A stretch of DNA of 64,000 nt from Gammaproteobacteria bacterium (GCA_024639825.1 JAHEGH010000007.1:1-64000); one strand, 5' to 3'. Numbered from the stretch's first letter, positions 47,656 through 56,485 are shown. Program-made: numbers and translations. The notes: a model not told the origin generated them from the sequence alone.

Positions 47656-48335
47656 CCACCGACACAATCAAGCAGGCGGCACCCCCCAGCTCGCTGCGTC
47701 TCGTCCTAACGCTGGCTATCGCAGGGCTGATATCGGGTATCGCAATCATCGGCATCTACGAATCGACGCTGCCGACCATTACCGCGAACAAGGCTCGCGA
47801 ACTACGCGAAGCGGTTTTCAAAGTTCTGCCTGGTGTCAGCCAGATGCAGGCCCTGGTTTACCGGGACGGCGAACTGATCACCGTCGAGAAACCGGATAAG
47901 GACGAGCCGGTTATCTACGGAGGCTATGACGAAGCGCACGAATTCGTGGGCTATGCAATGCCGGCGGCGGGTCCCGGGTTCCAGGACACCATCGCCATCC
48001 TGTACGGCTACAAGCCTGGGGAAAAACAGGTTGTCGGCATGGAAGTACTCGAGAGTCGGGAAACGCCCGGTCTGGGTGACAAAATCTACAAAGATGCCGT
48101 ATGGGTTGGCGGTTTCAGCGCGTTGTCCGTCGAACCCGAAATCGTCGCCGTGAAGAAAGGCACCAAGAGTAAGCCCAATGAGATCGACGCAATTACCGGC
48201 GCAACGATCTCTTCGAAGGCCGTTGTTCGGATCATCAACGAAGCGCACACCGCGTGGACGGGAAAATTGCCGCCGGCGGGATCTGAGCCACCGCTCCGAG
48301 AGACAGAAACAGCGAGCACCGAGGCAGGACAATGA
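47652..48335 (+). CDS. rnfG: Rnf complex subunit RnfG
   Basis: 227 residues from ATG 47652 (ATGA overlap with rnfD). One N-terminal transmembrane helix (LVLTLAIAGLISGIAIIGIY) and a periplasmic FMN-binding domain with the flavinylation motif DAITGATISSKAVV near residue 185; the Thr is the covalent attachment site. It is flavinylated by ApbE, which is not encoded in this window. The C-terminus overlaps rnfE. Confidence 0.94.
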   Translation: MTTDTIKQAAPPSSLRLVLTLAIAGLISGIAIIGIYESTLPTITANKARELREAVFKVLPGVSQMQALVYRDGELITVEKPDKDEPVIYGGYDEAHEFVGYAMPAAGPGFQDTIAILYGYKPGEKQVVGMEVLESRETPGLGDKIYKDAVWVGGFSALSVEPEIVAVKKGTKSKPNEIDAITGATISSKAVVRIINEAHTAWTGKLPPAGSEPPLRETETASTEAGQ

Positions 48336-48976
48336 AGAAAAACGAGTCCTACGAAGAATTCATCAAGGGCGTCTGGCGCGACAACCCGGTGTTCGCCCAG
48401 GTGCTCGGCATGTGTCCAATGCTTGCCGTCACCAACTCCGCAATTAACGCAGTCGCGATGGGCATGGCAACACTATTCGTCCTGGTGGGATCGAGCTTCC
48501 TGGTATCCAGTTTCCGCAACTGGATTCCCAAGCAGGTGCGCATATCCTGCTTCATTATCATTATCGCGACGTTTGTCACTATTGCGGACTACACGCTACT
48601 GGCGCTCGTGCCGAAAGTGCACAAGGAACTGGGCGCGTTCATTCCACTCATCGTTGCGAACTGCCTGATTTTGGGTCGACAGGAGGCGTTTGCCTCTCGA
48701 TACCCGACGCGACTCGCGGTGATGGATGCCATCGGTATGGCCGTGGGCTTCCTGGTGGCGCTCCTGTCGCTCGGTATCGTCCGCGAAATCCTTGGAGACG
48801 GGGCGCTTTTCGGGGTCAAGCTCTTCAGTGAAAATTTCGAACCCTGGGTCATCATGATTCTGCCACCCGGCGGCTTTCTCACGCTCGGAGTCATCCTGCT
48901 GTTCTTCAACTGGTTCAAGTTCAAGAAAGATGAGTTCTTAGAAGACGTCGCTGAAGCAGAGAGGAGCGGTAGCTGA
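48332..48976 (+). CDS. rnfE: Rnf complex subunit RnfE
   Basis: 214 residues, an integral membrane subunit related to RnfA and NqrD. It carries the conserved LGMCPMLAVTNSAINA and ANCLILGRQEA segments whose Cys residues ligate the intramembrane [2Fe-2S] shared with RnfA. The ATG overlaps the rnfG stop, and its stop overlaps the rnfA start by one base. Confidence 0.95.
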   Translation: MKKNESYEEFIKGVWRDNPVFAQVLGMCPMLAVTNSAINAVAMGMATLFVLVGSSFLVSSFRNWIPKQVRISCFIIIIATFVTIADYTLLALVPKVHKELGAFIPLIVANCLILGRQEAFASRYPTRLAVMDAIGMAVGFLVALLSLGIVREILGDGALFGVKLFSENFEPWVIMILPPGGFLTLGVILLFFNWFKFKKDEFLEDVAEAERSGS

Positions 48977-49554
48977 TGGAAAACCTCCTCTGGATATTTG
49001 TGAGCGCCGTTCTGGTCAACAACTTCGTGCTGACCTATTTTCTCGGGCTGTGTCCGTTTCTTGGCGTATCCAACTCGCTTGAGACCTCATTCCGGCTCGG
49101 GCTTGCCACTACCTTCGTGATGTTGGTGACGGCCATTTGCGCGTGGATCCTCAACACCTATATCCTGATTCACGCGCCGTACCTCAGGCTGATTTGCTTC
49201 ATCGTGGTCATTGCCAGCACCGTGCAGTTCATCGAGATGCTGATCAAGAAACTGAGCCCTGCGCTCTTTCGTGCGATGGGCATTTTCTTGCCGTTGATTA
49301 CGACAAACTGCGCGATCCTGGGTCTCGCAATCTTTGCCACCAACCGCGGCTATGGCTTCTGGGAAGGCATCATCTATGCGCTCGGCGCCGGCGTTGGCTT
49401 CACGCTCGCGCTGGTGCTGCTTGCGGGACTGCGAGAGGAGTCTGAGTTATCCAGCATACCCAAGCTGATCCAGGGTACGGCGATGAACCTGATCATTGCC
49501 GGTATACTGTCTATGGCTTTTATGGGGTTTGCCGGACTGTTCAGTACGACCTGA
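48976..49554 (+). CDS. rnfA: Rnf complex subunit RnfA
   Basis: 192 residues. Membrane subunit with LGLCPFLGVSNSLETS and TTNCAILGLAIF, the Cys motifs matching those of RnfE. Paired inverted-topology RnfA/RnfE form the ion-conducting core. Its position at the end of the operon, after rnfE, differs from E. coli (rnfA first) and resembles clostridial rnf operons, where A follows E. A small cysteine-rich gene follows 15 bp later. Confidence 0.95.
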   Translation: MENLLWIFVSAVLVNNFVLTYFLGLCPFLGVSNSLETSFRLGLATTFVMLVTAICAWILNTYILIHAPYLRLICFIVVIASTVQFIEMLIKKLSPALFRAMGIFLPLITTNCAILGLAIFATNRGYGFWEGIIYALGAGVGFTLALVLLAGLREESELSSIPKLIQGTAMNLIIAGILSMAFMGFAGLFSTT

Positions 49555-49569
49555 GGAGTACTTGCTGGA

Positions 49570-49725
49570 ATGCTGACGACCTATATTATTCCGCTTCTCG
49601 CCATTGTCGCCCTGTGCGCATTCTGGGCGATCTTCCAGACCTGGCTTTTCAAGCACGATCCGGACGCGGAACGGCGGTCCGTCAAATGCGGTGGTTGCGG
49701 TCGTAAAGAGGAATGCAACCGCTAG
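49570..49725 (+). CDS. Tiny Cys-rich membrane protein, possible Rnf maturation factor
   Basis: 51 residues from ATG 49570, with GAGGAG about 11 nt upstream. A single membrane helix (IIPLLAIVALCAFWAIFQTWLF) is followed by a charged linker and a Cys-containing tail KCGGCGRKEECNR. The layout (one TM, then a short Cys-rich tail) resembles NqrM, the maturation factor for the related Na+-NQR, and FeoB-associated Cys-rich proteins. It is the next gene after rnfA on the same strand with a plausible ribosome-binding site, so a role in Fe-S loading of Rnf is inferred. Confidence 0.55.
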   Translation: MLTTYIIPLLAIVALCAFWAIFQTWLFKHDPDAERRSVKCGGCGRKEECNR

Positions 49726-49765
49726 TATCGTTGACGCAGCGCGTTTGGCTCGGTATCACTGTGGC

Positions 49766-50491
49766 ATGCTGCGATGCCAAAATTGCCAGACCACCTTCAC
49801 GGGCGACTTCTGCCCGGCGTGTGGTCAGAGAAATATCGACCTCGCGCGACCCATCCGGGTATTGATTGGAGAGGTCCTCAGGGAGACATTCGAACTTGAC
49901 GGACGCGCTGCTCTGACGGTTAAAACCCTCTTCCGCCATCCGGGGCGCCTCACCTACGAGTTCCTCGCCGGTCGCCGCCGCACCTATACGCCACCATTGC
50001 GGCTTTACCTTGCTGTCAGCATCTCGTTCTTCGTATTGGTCGCCTGGCTCGCACGCAGCGGTATTCTGCTCGAGCCTGGACAAGACCCGAGCTTCGATGC
50101 AGCCGTCCAGGCGGGCTTCTTGTCTGACGACTTGCCCCGGCTGATGTTCATCCTGCTGCCAATGTTTGCTTTGCTGATGAAGCTTGTCTACCGCAGTCGA
50201 CTGTACTTCGATCACCTGATCTTTTCGATCCACTTGCACAGCGCAGCCTATGCAGTTCTTGCATTGATGCTGCCATTAGAGGATGTGGCCAACCGACATC
50301 TGGCCCTGATGATTCTGCAACTGGTGCTGCTTGGGTACTTTCTTACATACTTCTTGTTGGCCGTTCGTCGGGTGTATCAATCAAACTGGCTCGCGGTTCT
50401 GTACAAATCCGCGATTGTATTATTCGGCTACATGATGATTGTGTCGGCAGTGATCGAGAACACGAGCACCTTCAGGATCATCGCCGATTAG
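49766..50491 (+). CDS. DUF3667 zinc-ribbon membrane protein
   Basis: 241 residues from ATG 49766. A zinc ribbon (CQNCQTTFTGDFCPACGQ) at the N-terminus is followed by about five transmembrane helices (LYLAVSISFFVLVAWLA; LMFILLPMFALLMKLVY; AVLALMLPLEDV; LQLVLLGYFLTYFLLAV; AIVLFGYMMIVSAVI). This arrangement is characteristic of DUF3667, function unknown. The open frame upstream overlaps the small rnf-associated gene and is not used. It is probably outside the rnf operon proper. Confidence 0.8.
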   Translation: MLRCQNCQTTFTGDFCPACGQRNIDLARPIRVLIGEVLRETFELDGRAALTVKTLFRHPGRLTYEFLAGRRRTYTPPLRLYLAVSISFFVLVAWLARSGILLEPGQDPSFDAAVQAGFLSDDLPRLMFILLPMFALLMKLVYRSRLYFDHLIFSIHLHSAAYAVLALMLPLEDVANRHLALMILQLVLLGYFLTYFLLAVRRVYQSNWLAVLYKSAIVLFGYMMIVSAVIENTSTFRIIAD

Positions 50492-50533
50492 CCAGCAGCA
50501 CGATCACCTGTTTCACTCTGAGACCGATGAATA

Positions 50534-50947
50534 TCACTCAACCGCTGGAATCTTTCTAACCAACGCTTTCAGGCACTCACTACGCATTGCGATATCTTCC
50601 TCAAGCAGCTTAATTTCACCCAGTAATTCAGCCGCTATGCTTTCTTTGCTGGTTTTCGCAATGAGGATCGCCTGCAACTCCTTCACCGCAGCGCGAAGCA
50701 TCGGATGGGTATTCAGTACGGCTGATTCCTTCTCATCCCCCCCTGCGGCCGCAGCAACGTCCTCCTGCACCCGAGGGAACTGGTAGGTCCTGCTGGACGT
50801 CAGGAAAGAGCCCGGTGGGCGCTGGTAGACGATCCTCAGTACATCAACAAGATTGATGCTCGTGATGTAGTAATTATCGATCTGCTTTGGGCTTTCTACG
50901 CCCATCTCAGACAGCGTTGGATAGGGATTTGTCTTCTTCTTGGTCAT
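50534..50947 (-). CDS. DUF3461 family protein
   Basis: 137 residues. The N-terminus YPTLSEMGVESPKQIDNYYI and the segment DVLRIVYQRPPGSFLTSSRTYQFPR are diagnostic of DUF3461. The C-terminal half is helical (LEEDIAMRSECLKALVRKI). A small cytoplasmic protein of gammaproteobacteria with no assigned function. It is convergent with the DUF3667 gene and divergent from the CLC channel, with a 262-bp spacer. Confidence 0.88.
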   Translation of the reverse strand: MTKKKTNPYPTLSEMGVESPKQIDNYYITSINLVDVLRIVYQRPPGSFLTSSRTYQFPRVQEDVAAAAGGDEKESAVLNTHPMLRAAVKELQAILIAKTSKESIAAELLGEIKLLEEDIAMRSECLKALVRKIPAVE

Positions 50948-51029
50948 GGTCTCAGCACCCCTGCAGTACCTGGATATTCAAATCCGGCGCGCTCAAATGA
51001 CGCCCCGGCCGGCTAATAGTGACAAATAC

Positions 51030-51043
51030 TGACAGCGCTGTCA
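51030..51043. promoter_or_regulatory. 14-bp perfect palindrome
   Basis: TGACAGCGCTGTCA is fully self-complementary and lies in the divergent spacer between the DUF3461 gene and the CLC gene. It may be a small operator. It does not match the LexA box. A TATACT box near 51152 may belong to the CLC promoter. Confidence 0.35.
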
Positions 51044-51209
51044 TCTATGCAGCCTTCTGCGGGCTGAATTGAAGGGGTTGCCACGTATTCCGAGCCTCTC
51101 ATGAAGGCACAGTACACCTATTTGCGGGTGCGGGCGGCTTGCGACCCGTCCTATACTGTCTCTGAAATCAGAATAACAGGCAGCGCACTATCACCTCGAA
51201 CCGAACTTC

Positions 51210-52922
51210 ATGATTAGTCGCATATCCATCCTGACCTTACTGGGACTGGTCATCGGCGTCATCGTCGGCGTCCTGGCCGTCAGCTTCGTGGAAGTCGTGC
51301 TGTGGCTCAACGATTTATTCGGCATTTCGCCCAACAGCCGCGCATCCATACTGGATCGCCAATGGCTGACGATTATGACGATTGGCATTCCCACAATCGG
51401 CGGATTGCTTGTCGGCCTTTTGAGCCTGATGTTGCCCGGCCATCGATTTCACAGCCCGCAGGATGTCATCAGGATAGCCCAGACCACGCACCCCACCATG
51501 CCCGTCAAACACGGTCTGTTATCGACGCTGGCTGCCTGCCTGTCTCTCGGAGCGGGGGCTTCCGTCGGCCAGTATGGTCCACTCGCTCACATGGGCGCGT
51601 CCATTGGCGGGTGGATCAGCCACATATTCCAGGGCGACCGATCTTTGCGCATGATTAGTATCGCCTGTGGTTGTGCCGCAGCTATCTCGGCGGCATTCCA
51701 TGCACCTCTGGCGGGACTCGTTTTCTCCCGCGAGGTCGTCCTTCGCCATTATTCGCTCAGGGCCTTCGCGCCCATCGCCGTTTCATCGATCCTGGCCTAC
51801 GTTGTTTCACACCTCGTCTTCAAACGGCTGCCGCTGTTTCGCGTGGAGGAACTTACGGTCGCGAAGCCGCTGGAGTACCTGGTTTTCATCATGATCGGCG
51901 TTGCAGGCGCCTTCGTCGCCACTGCCTTCATGCGTGCGATCGAGATCGCCGGCAACCTGTCAAGAAAGCTGGCCTGGCCGGCGCCCGTCAAGACAGCACT
52001 GGCCGGGCTTGCTCTCGGAATTGTCGCGACGCAAATTCCCGATGTTCTCGGCATAGGCCAGGAAGTGCTGCGCCAGGCGATTACCGGCCATCATCTGGAT
52101 GCAGTTCATCTCGCACAGCTCATGCTTGCAAAACTACTCGTAACTGCCCTTTGCCTCGGATTCGGGTTCGCCGGAGGCGTGTTTTCGCCTGCCCTGCTCA
52201 TTGGAACGTTGTACGGCGCCCTGATAGGCACCGGCGCCGAATGGCTTGTCGGTGATCAACATTCACCGATCGCCATCTATGCTATCTGCGGCATGGTGGC
52301 CGTAACCAGCCCTGTCATCGGTGCGCCATTGACTACTGTGTTGATCGTCTTCGAGCTTACTCAGAATTTCGATCTGGCGACGGCCGCGCTCGCGAGCGCG
52401 GCGTTTGCCAACCTCATTGGTGTTCGCATCTACGGCCGGTCCTATTTTGACGTGCAGCTGAATGCCCAGGGCTTCGACCTGAGCCAGGGACGCGACAAGA
52501 TTGCCGCACAACAGCACAGCATTGCTGGTCTCGTCAGCCAGGAATTCACATCAGTAGACGCGAGACAAACGCTCAGAGAGATTCAAGACAAGCTCGTTCA
52601 GGACAAGCGCAGCGAGGCTTATGTCGTCGATGCGGATAACTGTTATATCGGCACCCTGACTTTGCACCGGCTGATGGAGTTTTCCGCGACCGGCGTCTCT
52701 CCTGACGAGTCCGCGGGAAACCTCGCCGTACCCGAGTCGCTGGTGCTCGCGCCCGACGATTCGATCTGGAGCGCAATGTCGGGATTACAGGATTTCGTCG
52801 GTGAGAGCATCCCAGTCGTGGATAAGCAACGACTGGCAGGCGTAATCTTCGAATCAACCCTGGTCAGCACCTACCTGGATGTCCTTGCCGAAGTCCGGAA
52901 AGACGAGCACGCGGCCATGTAG
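51210..52922 (+). CDS. CLC-family chloride channel/transporter with CBS domains
   Basis: 570 residues. About ten or more hydrophobic segments form the CLC core; the pore motifs are GAGASVGQYGPLAHMG near residue 115 and GGVFSPALLIG near 320. Two CBS domains follow (VSQEFTSVDARQTLREI; AVPESLVLAPDDSI). In the first motif, the gating glutamate of G(K/R)EGP is replaced by Tyr122 (GQYGP), so proton-coupled exchange is probably lost and passive chloride conduction is likelier. That gating role is established for CLC-ec1; its loss here is inference. It stands alone. Confidence 0.92.
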   Translation: MISRISILTLLGLVIGVIVGVLAVSFVEVVLWLNDLFGISPNSRASILDRQWLTIMTIGIPTIGGLLVGLLSLMLPGHRFHSPQDVIRIAQTTHPTMPVKHGLLSTLAACLSLGAGASVGQYGPLAHMGASIGGWISHIFQGDRSLRMISIACGCAAAISAAFHAPLAGLVFSREVVLRHYSLRAFAPIAVSSILAYVVSHLVFKRLPLFRVEELTVAKPLEYLVFIMIGVAGAFVATAFMRAIEIAGNLSRKLAWPAPVKTALAGLALGIVATQIPDVLGIGQEVLRQAITGHHLDAVHLAQLMLAKLLVTALCLGFGFAGGVFSPALLIGTLYGALIGTGAEWLVGDQHSPIAIYAICGMVAVTSPVIGAPLTTVLIVFELTQNFDLATAALASAAFANLIGVRIYGRSYFDVQLNAQGFDLSQGRDKIAAQQHSIAGLVSQEFTSVDARQTLREIQDKLVQDKRSEAYVVDADNCYIGTLTLHRLMEFSATGVSPDESAGNLAVPESLVLAPDDSIWSAMSGLQDFVGESIPVVDKQRLAGVIFESTLVSTYLDVLAEVRKDEHAAM

Positions 52923-53037
52923 CGCGTGAAGGATGTTTTTATCCTGTCACACGACATTTTTAAGTAGTCTGACTAATCGAGAAAGAATAACGGGGTCCTG
53001 CGGGACAAGGTCCAGACCCCCTCTCCGAGAAAGCAAG

Positions 53038-53595
53038 ATGACAGCCAGATCCGCAAAACTTCTTTTCGCGCTCGCATGCTACCTGCCGGTTCAGGTGGTA
53101 CTTGCCGGGCAACTCGAAGAAATCATCAACTATCGCGAGTACTCGGCGACACTGTCGAGTTCCGGACAGCCGGACGCGAATCAACTGGAATATTTGCGGG
53201 ATGCAGGATTTGAGCGGGTTGTATTTCTCGCCTTCAATGATCATGAGGCCGCCGTTCCCAATGAAGATAGGATCGTAAAGAACCTCGGCATGGACTACGT
53301 TCACATCCCGGTGGATTGGAGCGCGCCGTCAATGAGTGACTTTTATTCTTTTGCCGGCGCACTGCAGCGCGAACCCAACAAGAAAACCGTCGTGCATTGC
53401 CAGGTCAACTTTCGGGCTTCTGCGTTCAGCTTTCTGTATCGCGTAATCTACGAAAACGTGCCGGTGGATCAGGCCAAGGAAGACATGAATACCGTATGGG
53501 TACCGAACGATACCTGGAGAGCGTTGATTTTTAGCACCCTCGAGGAAAACGGCATTTCACCGCATTGCGACAATTGTCTTTGGGAAAGCGACTAG
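53038..53595 (+). CDS. Exported DUF442/BLH-like phosphatase (second copy)
   Basis: 185 residues from ATG 53038; the preceding open frame lacks a signal peptide. Signal peptide MTARSAKLLFALACYLPVQVVLAG. It shares features with the protein at 1062: SSSGQPDANQLEYL, YVHIPVDW and the active loop HCQVNFRASAF (Cys followed four residues later by Arg). It ends with a C-terminal Cys pair (HCDNC) absent in the first copy. The substrate is unknown. It lies alone after the CLC gene. Confidence 0.8.
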   Translation: MTARSAKLLFALACYLPVQVVLAGQLEEIINYREYSATLSSSGQPDANQLEYLRDAGFERVVFLAFNDHEAAVPNEDRIVKNLGMDYVHIPVDWSAPSMSDFYSFAGALQREPNKKTVVHCQVNFRASAFSFLYRVIYENVPVDQAKEDMNTVWVPNDTWRALIFSTLEENGISPHCDNCLWESD

Positions 53596-53694
53596 CCGGG
53601 GAAAACAAACGGCCACATGGCGTCCGGGCGCGTCAGCCCGTTTTTCCAGGATCAGGGCCCGTAATGCCAAACTGCCCCTGCGACAGTCTCGTAG

Positions 53695-54723
53695 TCAGAC
53701 AGCCGCCGCTGCCCTGGCGTACTCGCGATACGAGACCATTCGTTGCAGTCCCTCATCCCACAGGCAACATCGGAAGCATGCCCTGATGTCTTTTAGCGAG
53801 AGCGTTATTGTTACGGGCGATTGGAGCTCAGGTATTGCCTCCATCGCCTCGGGAAGTCGATAGAACGGGATACGCACATTCAGGTGATGGATATGATGAT
53901 AGCCAATGTTGCCTGTGAACCAACGCATGACGTTATTCAGCTTCAAGTAGCTGGAGGATTCCATCGCCGCTCGACGACTTGTCCATGTCTCCGCCGGCAA
54001 GACGTGCATGTTCTCGAAGCTGTGTTGAGCGAAGAATAAATAGCTGCCGATCATCGAAGCGATTGTCATCGGCAACAAGACAACAAAAAACGCGACATCG
54101 AAACCGCCCAGGATCCACAACGCCGCAATCAGGGTGCTGTGACCGAGCAGTACCAGCAGTGAATCCCAGTGCCGGGCTGGATTCCTCAGGAGTGGCAGTA
54201 CCGTAACGCTCAAGAAGAAGATCGTGAAGTACCCTGCAAGTATGGTCAGCGGGTGCCGCTCGACTCGATAGGCTATGCGCGTCGCGAGAGAAGCGTCACG
54301 CCACATTTCAGTGGTCATCATCGTAAAGGCGCCAACGCTGGCAGCATCAATCTTGCCTACATGACCATGGTGGAAATTGTGGCTGTTCCTCCACGATCGC
54401 GGCGGCGTGAGTGCAAGTGCGGCGTAGAGGCGGAACAACCACCAAGCAAGTCGGGACCGTGACAGAATCGCGTTGTGCATGTAGTCGTGGTACGTGATGA
54501 AGGCGCGCACCATTAACAAGGCCGACAAAATAGAGAACAACAAACGTAGAGGCCACACGGGTGCCAGGGCGGCACCGAATAGCGCGGCAAGCAACATAAG
54601 GAAAGTCGAGCCGACGACCCACCAGCTGGTCTTTGCGGACTCAACACCAAACGGCAAGGTTGCCTTGAAAAGTTCCCTGTCTGCCTGCACGTCGGATCTT
54701 GCTTTCCGGCTTGCTTCGACCAT
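53695..54723 (-). CDS. Membrane fatty acid desaturase-family protein
   Basis: 342 residues from ATG 54723, with AGGGA just upstream; an ATG at 54786 lacks one. Three His boxes bind the di-iron centre: HDYMHN, HNFHHGH and HHIHHL. Transmembrane segments flank them (STFLMLLAALFGAALAPVW; LLFSILSALLMVRAFI; TILAGYFTIFFLSVTVL). It likely introduces a double bond or hydroxyl in lipids; substrate and regiochemistry are unknown. It is convergent with the phosphatase gene. Confidence 0.9.
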   Translation of the reverse strand: MVEASRKARSDVQADRELFKATLPFGVESAKTSWWVVGSTFLMLLAALFGAALAPVWPLRLLFSILSALLMVRAFITYHDYMHNAILSRSRLAWWLFRLYAALALTPPRSWRNSHNFHHGHVGKIDAASVGAFTMMTTEMWRDASLATRIAYRVERHPLTILAGYFTIFFLSVTVLPLLRNPARHWDSLLVLLGHSTLIAALWILGGFDVAFFVVLLPMTIASMIGSYLFFAQHSFENMHVLPAETWTSRRAAMESSSYLKLNNVMRWFTGNIGYHHIHHLNVRIPFYRLPEAMEAIPELQSPVTITLSLKDIRACFRCCLWDEGLQRMVSYREYARAAAAV

Positions 54724-55057
54724 TTGCTTTCCCTCACGTGTCACGTCTTGCTCGCGAGCATTATGAATGGGCAGGCTTGTAAACATTATTGAAATTGCGC
54801 CAAATGTTACTCCGGGTGGGATGAGCGCTTCGCGAAGGTTGCTCTGTGATATTTCTTTGAAAATACAAAAACTTGCACGACACTCGACGATCGGCGACCG
54901 GCAACGTCATGACAATCACGTCAGACCGCACCGCTCACCGCGCAGCAAACAAACCGCTGTGTTCGCAAGGGAAGCAGCCCGATATGCGCAATTTCCCATA
55001 TACCCAAAGGCTCTAATTCAGATGTAGGCTCAAATTACTGCCAGAGGGTTTTGAAAC
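54724..55057. other. Intergenic region before the 4Fe-4S gene
   Basis: 334 bp without a recognised gene. It carries the divergent promoter region of the desaturase (minus) and, near 55040, the GAGGG Shine-Dalgarno of the 4Fe-4S gene. No terminator or RNA feature stands out. Confidence 0.4.
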
Positions 55058-56341
55058 ATGGCCCATACGACACTGCGAACAAGTTACTCCGCTCTGACCG
55101 ACAGGCTTAACCGTCATCCACAGGGCGCACCTCCTTCCGATCTCCTGTTCAAGATTCTGTCGATGCTGTTCAGTGAGGAAGAAGCCGGCCTGGTTTCACT
55201 GATGCCCATCAAACCATTTACGGCAAAAAAAGCCAGCCGTAACTGGAAGAAAAACCTCACCGAAACGCAGAACATTCTGGATGAGTTGGCTGACAGGGCC
55301 ATCCTGGTTGATTTCGAGCAGAACGGTGAAACAGTTTATGCACTGCCACCACCGATGGCCGGTTTCTTTGAGTTCTCACTGATGCGTGTCCGTGATGACA
55401 TTGATCAAAAAGTTCTAAGCGAACTATTTCATCAGTATATGAATGTAGAAGAGGACTTTATCCGGGAGCTATTTACCCGTGGTGAAACGCAGCTGGGGCG
55501 AACCTTCGTACATGAACCTGCTTTGTCCGATGAAAATGCACTGCATGTGCTGGATCATGAGCGAGCCAGCGAAGTCATTGAAACAGCAAGCCATATTGGT
55601 GTGGGACGCTGTTACTGCCGGCACAAAATGGAACATATGGGCAGGGCCTGTTCTGCACCGCAGGAAATTTGCATGACTTTCAACGTCACCGCGTCCTCGC
55701 TTACAAGACATGGATCTGCGCGTGAAATCGACAAAAAAGAATGTCACGACCTATTGGAAGAGGCCTATGACAATAACCTGGTGCAGTTCGGCGAAAATGT
55801 ACGCGAGAGTGTCAATTTTATTTGTAATTGCTGTGGCTGCTGTTGTGAGGCAATGATCGCCGCACGCCGCTTTGCAATTCTCAACCCGGTGCACACAACG
55901 AACTACATACCGGTAATTGACGAAGAAACCTGCAATGGCTGCGGCAAATGCGTCAATGTCTGCCCGGTCGAAGCGATGACCCTGGTTTCCGCCCATGATC
56001 CGGGCAAGCCCAGGATGAAAATAGCCAAATTGAACGTTGAACTTTGTCTGGGTTGTGGCGTGTGCATACGCAGCTGTAACAAACATGACAGCTTGTCTTT
56101 GGAGTCGCGTCCGAAGCGCGTTCTTACGCCATTGAACGGAACACACCGGGCAGTGGTCATGGCCATTGAGCGCGGCAAATTGCAGAACCTGATTTTTGAT
56201 AACCAGGTCTTATGGAGCCACCGCGCCATGGCCGGGGTATTGGGTGTGATCTTGAATTTGCCGCCGATTAAGCAGGTCCTGGCAAGTGAACAGGTCAAAT
56301 CCCGCTACCTGGAAACGCTAATAAGACATAGGAAGCATTAG
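55058..56341 (+). CDS. 4Fe-4S dicluster protein with N-terminal winged-helix-like domain
   Basis: 427 residues. Residues ~1-100 resemble a small winged-helix module (LFKILSMLFSEEEAGLVSL). A middle region holds CYCRHKMEHMG and a CNCCGCCCEA cluster, and two ferredoxin motifs follow, CNGCGKCVNVCP and CLGCGVCIRSCN. It resembles iron-sulfur redox proteins of anaerobes and sulfate reducers; the partner is unknown. The base composition looks lower in GC than its neighbours and it abuts a repeat- and tRNA-rich stretch, so it may be acquired. No signal peptide. Confidence 0.75.
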   Translation: MAHTTLRTSYSALTDRLNRHPQGAPPSDLLFKILSMLFSEEEAGLVSLMPIKPFTAKKASRNWKKNLTETQNILDELADRAILVDFEQNGETVYALPPPMAGFFEFSLMRVRDDIDQKVLSELFHQYMNVEEDFIRELFTRGETQLGRTFVHEPALSDENALHVLDHERASEVIETASHIGVGRCYCRHKMEHMGRACSAPQEICMTFNVTASSLTRHGSAREIDKKECHDLLEEAYDNNLVQFGENVRESVNFICNCCGCCCEAMIAARRFAILNPVHTTNYIPVIDEETCNGCGKCVNVCPVEAMTLVSAHDPGKPRMKIAKLNVELCLGCGVCIRSCNKHDSLSLESRPKRVLTPLNGTHRAVVMAIERGKLQNLIFDNQVLWSHRAMAGVLGVILNLPPIKQVLASEQVKSRYLETLIRHRKH

Positions 56342-56390
56342 ACAGCGCCCACGCGAACCGCACTCGGCAAGCCATGACAAAAAGGAAAAA

Positions 56391-56485
56391 AAGGGGACAG
56401 TCACCTATCAGAAAAGGGGACAGTCACCTCTCAAAAAGGGGACAGTCACCTTTTTAGGTTCACCTTTTTAGGTGACTGTCCCCTT
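56391..56485. repeat. REP-like repeats (three direct, one inverted)
   Basis: AAGGGGACAGTCACCT occurs at 56391-56406, 56414-56429 and 56436-56451. The reverse complement, AGGTGACTGTCCCCTT, occurs at 56470-56485. The last direct copy and the inverted copy form a strong hairpin. This is the layout of REP/BIME-type elements mobilised by RAYT transposases, although no transposase is present here. Confidence 0.7.

Noticed and set aside
56391-56485. CRISPR-like repeats
   Set aside because: Only four short copies, one inverted, with no even spacers; they fit a REP-type element instead.
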